NCBI GenBank assembly: GCA_963693305.1
Contig: OY855908.1
Coordinates: 24,640,493 to 24,704,492 of the forward strand
Direction: 5' to 3'
Length of the DNA: 64,000 nt
From: Meandrina meandrites
Lineage: Eukaryota > Cnidaria > Anthozoa > Scleractinia > Meandrinidae
The first letter of the stretch is position 1; every line of letters begins with the position of its first letter. The notes under the pieces are model-generated. The model was not told the origin of the DNA. It saw nothing but the letters and a program-made list of their open reading frames with translations, and made no database searches. Position numbers and translations under genes: made by a program. Shown one piece after another: positions 55,680-64,000 of the stretch.

Positions 55680-58135
55680 CTATGACTGATAGTCCATAAA
55701 ACGTGTTGGTGGTCTGACAACTCGACCGCTACGAGTTGTCGTCTTGGGTGCGTGGATCTCAGGCTCGTTTGACTGAGATAGTCCTGGGAGCCCAGCTTGC
55801 GGCTTGTCCGCGTCCGCGTTCTGCACTGGTACCGTGTGCTGCTCCTTCTGGGTCGCGATGGGACCCGACGCACCAGGCTGCACTAACGGCTGCTCATCAC
55901 ATGAAGATTCTCTGGGTGGCGGTATTACATCATCCTCGCGATTGCACACCACTAATTGTGTTCGCCTTAGGTGTCTCCTATTCCTTCTGTAAATCCGTCC
56001 GTCCTCTGTTCGGACTTGATAGGACCTTATGTCCACTTTTTCGTCGACCTTGGCTCTGGTCCAATCTTTCTGCTTCCCTACTTGAGACTTTTTTGGCTGG
56101 ATCCGAACTATGTCCCCGGGGCGCAACTCCTGTAGTTCTTTAGCACCCTCGTTGAAGTACAAGCTTTGCTTCGCTTTCTGTAATTTGATCTTCTGATCAA
56201 TGTCCTCTGGTATCTTTGGCTTCAGTAGTCTGTTGGATGTCGGAAGCAGAGTCTTGGTTCTCCTACCGAATAGCCTCTGCACAGGTGACGTTTTGACTGT
56301 CTCTGTAGGGGTGTTCCTCCAGTCTAGCAGCGCCAGATACGGGTCCTGCTCCGACTTCCTGGCTTTCTCTAGGAGAGTTTTTGCTGTCTTCACAGCATTC
56401 TCGACTTTGCCATTTGACGGAGGATAAGTCGGGGAGCTTGTTACATGCTCAAAGTTGTAGGTATTTGCAAACTCTTGGAAACTAGCAGAGGCAAAGGGTT
56501 GCCCGTTATCAGATAGTAGCTGATCCGGAACGCCATGTCTAGCTAGGTGTGCTTTCAGCTTCTTGATAACTTCCTTCGCTGTCTTAGTCATCAGCCGATC
56601 AACTTCAAAGAAACTTGAATAATAGTCAACGGTGACCATAAACTCGTTCCCATCGAGCTCGAAGAGGTCAACCGCTATCTTCTCCCACGGTCTACTTGGT
56701 ATTTCATGGCAAATCAGAGGCTCTTTGCCTTGTGCTGCGGGCTGGCTGTTACAGACTTCACACTTTGCAACATGGTCTTCTATGTCCTTGTTCATGCCTG
56801 GCCAGTATAGCACTTCCCTCGCTCTGCGTAAGCACCCTTGTATACCAATGTGGCTTGCGTGAATTTTTGTCAACATGTCTCCTCTTACACTCGCGGGGAT
56901 AACTAGCCTCTCACCCTTAAAAACTAGTCCGTTCTGTAAGGATAGCTCTTCTCTGAAGGGGAAGTAGTCTCTGATGTTTGCGGATATGTCCTCCTTGGTG
57001 GGTGGCCAGCCCTGTCTGATGGTTGTCTTTAGCTCTCGCAGTGAGGGGTCAGATTCTGTTGCTTGCTGGATGACAACTTGAGTCGCTTCTGAAACTGGAA
57101 GGTATTGTATCATGTTGATGCTCTCTAACTCCCTCTCTGTATTTCCTCTCATTCCGTCGATGTACACTACATCCTCCGCTTCCTCCTTTCGCATGCCTTT
57201 GTGCATTCTAAACGCTCGACTGAGGGTGTCGGCCAAGTACATCTCAGATCCTTTCTTGTATGACATATGCAGGTCAAACTTCTGCAATCTCAGCAACATT
57301 CGCTGGAGACGTTTCGGAGCACTGAGTAGGCTCTTTCTGAAGATGCTTTCCAACGGCTTATGGTCAGTTTGTATCTTAGTAAGTCGACCATACACACACT
57401 GCTCAAATCTCTCAACTCCAAAGAGGATTGCTAGCATTTCTTTTTCTATCTGTGCATAGTTTACTTCTGTGTTAGTCAACGACCGCGAAGCATACGCGAC
57501 TGGCTGACCTGCTTGCATAAGACAGGCACCCAAACCTCTGTCCGATGCATCGCATTGAAGCTCTACATCTTCCTTGGGATCGAAGAACTTAAGCACTGGA
57601 GCTTCAGAGAGTATCTGTTTGACTTGTTCAAAGCTTCTTCCTTGTACTTGCTCCTCCCACTGGAACTGATTCTCCTCTTTCAGTAACTCCCTCATTGGGG
57701 CGGTGGCTTCAGATAGGTTAGGGCCAAACCGCTGCAGGTAGTTTACCATGCCGAGAAGTCGCTTGACCTCCTGTTTGCTGGTGGGTGTTGGCATCTCCTT
57801 GATGCCCTGCACCTTGTCTGGATCAGGTTTAAGACCGTCTTGAGATATCACGTGCCCCATGAACTTCACTTCTTTCTGGCGGAGCTTCAACTTTTCTTTA
57901 TTCAGCTTAATACCTTTAGCGCGGCAACGCTGGAAAAGTGCTCTTATCTTTACATCATGATCAGACAGCGCCTCGGCTTGTGTTTCTCCTACACCAAAAA
58001 CCAGGATGTCGTCAAAGATCGGCATCACTCCCTGTAGACCCTCTAGGGCATGTTCTAGCCTTCTCTGGAATTCCTCTGGAGCTGGCGAAATTCCGAAGGG
58101 CATGCGAGTCCAACGGTACCTTCCCCAGGGTGTGC
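55680..58135 (-). pseudogene. pol: Gypsy Pol, C-terminal part (RT end, RNase H, integrase), frame-shifted
   Basis: Reverse-transcriptase motifs resume at MPFGISPAPEEF and include the catalytic FDD of IFDDILVFG. RNase H follows (LQCDASDRGLG, TDHKPL). Integrase has a zinc-finger-like HIGIQGCLRRAREV...CEVC, then catalytic residues in AVDLFELDG, LLSDNGQPFA and PPSNGKVENA. The tail ends RSGRVVRPPTRFMDYQS and has no chromodomain. From the frame break to the stop, about 810 codons are open. The frame differs by one base from the upstream Gag-Pol frame, so the copy cannot make full-length Pol without frameshifting. The reverse-transcriptase core is split at the break, so I read it as a mutation, not programmed recoding. 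Confidence 0.9.
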
Positions 58136-59881
58136 CAATGTTGTTAGGAAGCTGCTCTCTTCGTCGAGTTGGACGTGCCAGAATCCGTTCCGCGCATCAA
58201 CAACACTGAAAACTTTGGCATTCGCTAGTTGAGCAAGCAGATCATCCATCACTGGTAGTGGGTAGTGGTTTCTTTTGAGTGCTTGATTCAGGGGCTTCGG
58301 GTCGATACACAGCCTTATTTTCCCGTTGTTCTTCTTAACCACCACCATTGACGAAATCCACTCCGTTGGTACAACAACTGGTTCGAGAATCCCCTTTTCG
58401 ACCAAGCGTTCTAGTTCCTGCTTTAAGGGTTCCTTTACTGCAAATGGGACCTTCCTCACCGGGAGCGCAACAGGGGTTACAGACTTGTCAATCTCAAGGT
58501 GGAGCTTCTCCTCTAACTTCCCTTCCCCCGAGACAACATCCTCAAACTCGCTCACTATATCTGGTTGTGCGGCAGCTGTATCAGACACAGACATGATGTT
58601 ATCAGTGTTCACAGTAATGAGGCTAAACTGCTGAACTGTCTGAGCACCTAGAAGTGCTATATGCCCACGCGGGACGACTGTGTATTCAGTCAGGAAACAC
58701 TGATCATTCCTGGGATTGGTGGTCTCTACCTTGACACATCCCAACGGCTTCAGCTCTGATTGGTTAAACATGACTAACGTAGTTTCCGATTTCTCGAGTC
58801 TAGACAACTGGGGGTCACTGAAGACTTTCTGATAGACGTCAGCAGGGAGGATATTGACAGTTGCGCCACAGTCTACCTGGAACTTGACTGTTTCGTCTCT
58901 TAGGCGCATGCTAGCATAAATCTTTTTGGGACTACTCTTGGCCTGGACTGAGGCGACAGATTCTACACTGAATAGATATTCATCACTATCTTCGTCATCG
59001 TGTTTCGCACACAGACTCTCTTCGACGTTGTGCACTCGTTTCTTCTGTTGCTGTTGGTTTGTTTTCGGATTGCGGCATGCTGCCGAGAAGTGGTTCATTT
59101 CCCCACAAGCACTGCACTTCTGCTGCCATGCTGGGCAGAGTTCCTTCTTTCTCAGGTGGAATTTATGACAGAACTTGCATTTAATTTTTTGAGGTGGCTT
59201 GGTTTGCACGGGGCGCTCGTTTGGTGGTTTCCCTCTGTTAATGGCACTAACTTCTTCGGTCTGGGTCATATCCTTAAGTTGCTTAGCAGTATTTTCATTT
59301 GCACGGCAAATATCAATACACTTGTTAAGCGTAAGTTTGGTTTCAATGAGAAGCTTTTTTCGTGTACTGTTCTCTTTGATTCCTACAACAACTCTGTCTC
59401 TAATCATCCTATCTTGCATACTGCCAAAGTTACACGTTTTAGCAAGTGTACGTAAAGCTGTGAGAAATGAATCAAATGACTCACCGACCTCCTGCACTCG
59501 CTGATTAAAGAGATAGGCTTCATAGATCTCATTTGTCTCCCCAATGAAATAGGCCTCGAGGAGCTCTATCACTTTATCGACATTGGTCTTCTCTGCTTCG
59601 TCCGTGAAAGGCAGACCATCGTAGATGTCCAGGACGTCAGGCCCAATGCAAGTCAACAAGGTCGCTGTTCGGAGCTCACTACTCTGACTGCTAAGTCTCG
59701 AGGCGATCTCGTAGTTTTTCCAGAGCCGCTTGAATCGCTTCCAATTTGTCGCTAAGTTCCCTTTGAGTTCGAGCTTGGACGGTAACGGGATATTCGACTG
59801 AATGAATTGTGTAGCTGCATGCTGAGCGGGCGCATGCGGTTGATCCGCGTTCGACGTTGATTCTTGTTCTGTAGCGCTCAT
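58055..59881 (-). pseudogene. gag-pol: Gypsy Gag-protease-RT N-terminal part, truncated by a frameshift
   Basis: I prefer the ATG at 59881 (SATEQESTSN follows). The in-frame ATG at 59938 touches the primer-binding site. Numbering from 59938, Gag covers about 20-250. A first Cys/His cluster lies at 254-268 and a CX2CX4HX4C zinc knuckle at C275-C278-H283-C288. The aspartic protease motif is D356-C-G-A-T, with Cys where DSG or DTG is usual. The reverse-transcriptase start includes KNNGKIRLCIDPKPLN and FSVVDARNGFWHV. A one-base deletion near 58137 then shifts the frame and the translation ends at 58055. Confidence 0.9.
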
Positions 59882-59938
59882 AATTGTGACCCGAAGGAGA
59901 CTCAAGGCAAAACACACTTCCCTGGAGGCGAGGGACAA

Positions 59939-59951
59939 ACTTCTGACACCA
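59939..59951 (-). promoter_or_regulatory. Primer-binding site, tRNA-Leu type
   Basis: Reading from the 5-prime LTR inward, TGGTGTCAGAAGT is complementary to the 3-prime end of animal tRNA-Leu including CCA. Complementarity stops after about 13 nt. Confidence 0.75.
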
Positions 59952-60150
59952 TGTATCGTTGTCCGTAGGAAGACAAACAGATAATAGACCAGAAAAAGAC
60001 TTGAGTTTCGACAAGACCTTTACTCGCACTAGGACAAAAACTCTACAGCCCTAAAACCCGGAAAGCATGGCGCGTAACCATGACAACTGTGACGTAAGAC
60101 ACGAGTACTGAAACCGGAAGTAAATCTAGAATCTTATCGATATCGTTACA
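59952..60150 (-). repeat. 5-prime LTR
   Basis: This 199-bp LTR matches 55343-55541 except for two substitutions. It would contain the promoter of the element. No TATA box stands out. Confidence 0.95.
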
Positions 60151-60424
60151 GCTGACAACTTGCGTTGTTTATGTTTTTTGACAAATTTCCTGAAAATTAG
60201 ACCCTTGTGAAACGTCATCGCTTCTGCATGCGTTGCGTTCCCTTTATTAAGGTCAAAGAAGGAGTCAAACCGCCGATAATAAAGTCTTTGATAACGTTTT
60301 ATTCATGTTATATTTGTCAAGTTGGAGAAAATCCAAGCTTTAATTCAGGTCATTAATTAAAAATTGTTTTTACGGAAGCATATATCCGCAGGCTTTGTAG
60401 CAAGTAGCAACAGGTTATAAATTT

Positions 60425-60605
60425 TTCCGGGAAACTCGACGGATGCCACGTGATAGCAGTTCTCGGAATTGGACCCCATTCCGAGAAATGTTATCACGCG
60501 ACAACCATTGACTTTCCTGTTTATTCAGCTGTCATTCCAGGAGTTGTGCCGTGCTTTCAACTTAGATCGTAGAAAGTGAAGTCTTGGAAAGAGGTAAGCT
60601 TAATG
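60425..60605 (+). promoter_or_regulatory. Promoter-like module, copy 2
   Basis: TTCN3GAA motifs lie at 60425-60433, 60460-60468 and 60479-60487, with a CACGTG E-box at 60448-60453 between the first two. The spacing equals copy 1 (35 and 19 bp between starts). The conserved GTAAGC donor-like site is near 60594. Confidence 0.5.
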
Positions 60606-60905
60606 AAAATTCCGTCTTTCATTGTAAACAAGTTGCGATTTTGAAAAGTAGAGCTTTAATGGTTGAATTGTAGCCGAGAATGCCCCGCAAACATAGCTTC
60701 TGATGTATATCGATGTATCTGTACATGTTTAGACACCTATCAAGACACAAGACACCTTCGAAGAACCATGAACTAAAAGTTATTATTCATGGCGTAGCTT
60801 CTTTTCATTTGGCCAAAGAGTACTATAAACAGGTTGCCCTGAATTTTTATCGATTAAACTGCTTTTGTTTCGTCGTTATTTGCGCTAAAATAGGTTGTTA
60901 ATAAA

Positions 60906-62506
60906 ACGCGTAATTGTGTAGCGGTCACTGGCTGCATTTTATGTAGGTTACGCCGAAGATCTTCGGGTTGGATTTCAAAGGTTTGCGGCGTACTGGCGTA
61001 CGATCGTAGTCGGCGCGTTTTAACTGGCGTACAGATGACTTATTTTATATTAGAATAACAAAGAAACTTGGGGTAGACTTTTAAAACCTTGGCGTATCTT
61101 CGGCGTTGGATGTGCAGGTAACGGCTTACGGAGAATCGGCGTAACCAGGCGTAACCGGTTTTGAGCCGCTTACGTTTTTCTTACGCAATATTTTACCCTT
61201 TCGATATTCTGATACTTTTCTTTATATTTCGAATATACAAACAGTCACACCGCTCGTATGATAGAAATCGGGCTTCTTTTGTTCACCTCTTTTATATTGC
61301 TTCATAATCGGTTTTGACCCTCAACGTAGACTTGTCCTTTGAAAATCGCTGAACCCGATCAGCTTCTAGAAAATTGTTTACAATGCAGCAGCCAGACATT
61401 CATATTTTTTTCATCTAAAATGGTTTCTCTTTCTCGATCTTTTCCCCTGTTTATAGTAACCTAACCAAACTTAGACCTTGGAAGTGTTTGTGGGTTTATC
61501 TAGCTTATTGCTTCGATCGGAATTGTAAAATCATAGTCTTGGGTGGTAGAAGTTTCTTCTGATTATATGGCATCTCCTCAGGGGATGATTATTAATACAG
61601 CTACCAGTTCACCAAACTGAAGAGAACTGTGTCGATATTCTTAAGAAATCGGCTTTATTTTGCCTTTTTTTGAATTATCCACCATGGTCTTAAGATTTTG
61701 AGGGTGAAATTTGGAAACAGCGGATATGCCAACGTGGTTCAAAACTCAGGAACTTAATTGATTGAAATGCGAAATTATTTGATATAGGATCATTTAGTAA
61801 AGAGCTTTGTCCAAGAGAAACAGAGCGTGAATTAAAGAGGTTTCTTATTTTTAGCAAGAATGTCTCGTATAATGAGGCACTCAAGCAAAGAAAATTAGTT
61901 TGTTTCCTTGAGCTAGCTCGTAGCGTTAACAGCTCGAAAACCTTCTTCAGAGGTAAGTTTCTTGCTTCTATTTTGTCATTCCAGTTTTTAGTTTAATCGA
62001 TAAAACCGGTTGGCTAACAGGCGCGTACAAGTCGTTCGGACGGTATAATAATTTTTTTTAAGTTGTATTAGAACGATTCACGACTTAGTGTAGACTTGTT
62101 GAAAGGCGTATTTACAAGAGCATTACTAGCATTAGCCTAATGATCTCGCGCTGTTTGGGTACTGCCATTGACGAGATGCTCGCATCGTATATTATATCGC
62201 GCTCCCAGTCGCTTTCGCGTTAGAGAGACTGCTCACAGTCAAATGAAGCACCCGAAAGATATTTCTATCTAGTGTGAATTTTCTCTTTAAACTTTTGAAC
62301 AAGTTTTAAAGAGCGAATGTTACTAGCGGTCAGACAGTTCCTGGGGGCCGCCTCCAGCCATACCGTTCTTTGTAAAACTTACAAGTTTGAAGTCCCATAT
62401 TTCCACGAGTTTGCAACGCGTTTTTATGCAGAAACTTCCTATGTAGATACTAAATTCGCCATGATATTATGATTCATAAATCGATCTGTGTTTAAACAAT
62501 CAAGCT
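60906..62506. other. Unassigned sequence
   Basis: A stretch near 60950-61160 repeats GGCGTAC or GGCGTA words but has no clear unit. No gene or TIR was recognised. Confidence 0.4.
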
Positions 62507-63136
62507 TAAGACGGAATCCGCCAGGACTTCGAGTAGTTGTTGGACAAAATTATGTACCAAAATTATTTACACCTTATTGCAAGCTTTTGTGTTACTGCTT
62601 CAAATATCTTATCAAAAGAAACCTTTTCTAACAACACCAAACATCGAAAACCAATCTCGAAGTTCCGCTGAATTCCACTAAATCGCTTAAAAGACGCGAG
62701 CTTTTGCCTATAGCTTGTAAACATTAAATTTCATTTTCTCAGGCTCTGATAAGAAATTGTTGTACCAAAATTATTTACACCTTATTGCAAACTTTTGTGT
62801 TACTGCTTCAAATATCTTATCAAAAGAAATCTTTTCTAACAACACCAAACACCGAAAACAAATTTTGAAATTTCACTGAATTCCACTGAATCGCTTAACG
62901 ACGATTTTACAAAATGGCTGCACGTGAGAATTTCCCTATAGCTTGTGAACTTTGAAATTCATTTTCTAAGACTCTGATAAGAAATTGTTGTTGGTGTTAT
63001 CAGTGATAATTACTTACATCTTTACCTTTTATTTAGGGTAGAAAATAACGCAATAGGATTTAAATTATTCTGGTACTCGATTTTTGTCCAACTTCAATAA
63101 ATATTACTCGACTTCCTGGTGGATTCCGTCTTAAGC
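62507..63136. mobile_element. TIR element with internal tandem duplication
   Basis: The ends CTTAAGACGGAATCCGCC and GGATTCCGTCTTAAG are inverted and continue through CAGGACTTCGAGTA and TTGTTGGACAAAA. Inside, a unit of about 200-230 bp starting TGTACCAAAATTATTTACAC is present twice (about 62555-62757 and 62760-62990), diverged by substitutions and one indel. No coding frame was found. Confidence 0.75.
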
Positions 63137-63141
63137 TGTTT

Positions 63142-63325
63142 TTCCGGGAAACTCGACTAATGACACGTGATATTTCTCGGAATGGCTCCGATTCCGAGAA
63201 ATTTAACATCACCCGACAACATCCTGTTTATTCAGCTGTCATTTTTCCGTGAATGTCGCGAAGATTCCTAGAGTTGTGCCGTGCTTTCAACGAGATCGCG
63301 GAAAGTAATGTCTTTAAAAAGGTAA
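63142..63325 (+). promoter_or_regulatory. Promoter-like module, copy 3
   Basis: TTCN3GAA motifs lie at 63142-63150, 63174-63182 and 63192-63200, with CACGTG at 63164-63169. A GTAAGC donor-like site is near 63322. It lies directly downstream of the TIR element that ends at 63136. Homology to copies 1 and 2 continues to about 63590. Confidence 0.5.
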
Positions 63326-63600
63326 GCTGAATGAAAATTCTGTCTTTCATTGTAAGCTATTGTAAGTTCTTATTTTGAAAAGAAGATAATTGGAGAAGGC
63401 CCCACAAACATAGCTCCAGGCGGTATCGATGTATCTGTACATGTTTAAACACGTTTGTTTAGGCACCTTCTAAGAACCATGAATTAAAGAGCCACTTTTA
63501 TTTGGTCTAAGAGTGCTATAAACAGGTTGTCCTGAATTTTTATCGATTGAACTGCTTTCGCTTCGTCGTAATTTGCACTGAAAAAAAAAGATGGGTTGAT

Positions 63601-64000
63601 CGGTTGCACGATCGAGCGCCCTTAATTTCTGGACGATCGTAATAACAATAAGTTATTATTTTATAATGTTGGCTTTCTCGGCGTTATTCGTCTCTTCAAT
63701 ACGTTTCCGCCTTTCGAATGATTACAGTCTGACTGATCAAGCCCGTAGGAACAAATGTTGAAGTGATGGGGCCAAGGAATGTAACGAAGCATAATTTAGC
63801 AACGAGAATAAAATCTAGGCGTTATAAAATAAACGCGAATTTTCGAAACGTTATGTTTACATGCATTTAATTATTCAATTAAACAAGGTAGTACTGTCAT
63901 GGTGGTGTATTGAAACTATAGGGGGTCTGGGAGCATCCTCCCCTGGGAAAAAAAATTAAAAATCTTGACACATACGTTTTAATGCCATGATTTTGGAACA
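63601..64000. other. Unassigned sequence at window edge
   Basis: No gene, tRNA-like box or inverted repeat was recognised. Confidence 0.4.

Larger units (their letters stand above)
55343..60150 (-). mobile_element. Full-length Ty3/gypsy LTR retrotransposon
   Basis: The 4808-bp element lies on the minus strand. It has two 199-bp LTRs (TG...CA) and a perfect 5-bp target duplication, GCTGA, at 55338-55342 and 60151-60155. It has a primer-binding site next to the 5-prime LTR and a polypurine tract next to the 3-prime LTR. Gag and Pol share one long frame, interrupted once. The domain order is Gag, zinc knuckle, protease, reverse transcriptase, RNase H, integrase, with no envelope gene. This is the K02A2.6-like (Mag-type) gypsy organisation common in cnidarians. 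The LTRs differ at only two positions, so insertion was recent. Confidence 0.95.
52005..60905. repeat. Segmental duplication block D (direct copy of block C)
   Basis: The matches are 52005-52262, 54041-54760 and 55205-55342 continued at 60151-60905. They align in order with block C. The gypsy retrotransposon is a later insertion private to D; block C at about 22235-22260 shows continuous sequence across that point. The first match supplies the empty site for the 15813-16958 MITE. Confidence 0.7.

Noticed and set aside
58103..58140. Programmed ribosomal frameshift between Gag and Pol
   Set aside because: The frame change is inside the reverse-transcriptase core, not at the Gag-Pol junction, so a mutation is more likely.
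55736..59504. Numerous plus-strand frames across the gypsy element
   Set aside because: They are antisense shadows of Gag and Pol, whose motifs are clear on the minus strand.

Overview
This is eukaryotic, intron-containing, AT-rich and very repeat-rich DNA. The best fit is an anthozoan cnidarian, probably a stony coral. I infer this from four things: a single-exon STAND/NB-ARC receptor with a DZIP3-type HEPN domain and tetratricopeptide repeats, a METTL27-like gene, Crypton (KIAA1958/ZMYM-type) gene fragments scattered in repeats, and a Ty3/gypsy element of the K02A2.6-like type. No species can be named from sequence alone. There is nothing prokaryotic here: no operons, CRISPR arrays or rRNA.

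Only two host genes are well supported. The first is an intact 1421-codon single-exon STAND receptor on the minus strand (29000-33265). Its order is HEPN, coiled coil, P-loop NTPase, then 16 TPR units of exactly 42 residues, ending in a polybasic CaaX box (CIML). The second is a spliced METTL27-like methyltransferase on the minus strand, with coding exons at 42130-42249, 41348-41726 and 39644-39822 (225 codons).

The rest is mobile-element sediment. The best-preserved element is a 4808-bp Ty3/gypsy retrotransposon (55343-60150, minus). It has 199-bp LTRs with two differences, a 5-bp target duplication, a primer-binding site and a polypurine tract, and is broken by one single-base frameshift in the reverse transcriptase. 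Around it are many DNA transposons with terminal inverted repeats (TIRs) and TTA, TTAA or 7-bp target duplications, at least sixteen foldback (hairpin) elements, tRNA-derived SINEs, tails of Penelope-like and LINE elements, microsatellites and homopolymer runs.

Large-scale structure: blocks at about 1.8-10.3 kb and 17.0-22.9 kb recur in the same order and orientation at about 33.5-38.3 kb and 52.0-60.9 kb. This suggests an old tandem segmental duplication of over 20 kb that was later pulled apart by insertions. Part of the duplicated sequence is a promoter-like module present three times (about 22.45, 60.43 and 63.14 kb). Each copy keeps three TTCN3GAA (STAT/GAS-type) motifs at near-constant spacing, an E-box in two copies, and a conserved GTAAGC donor-like site. 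Repeat similarities were judged by eye, not by alignment software.
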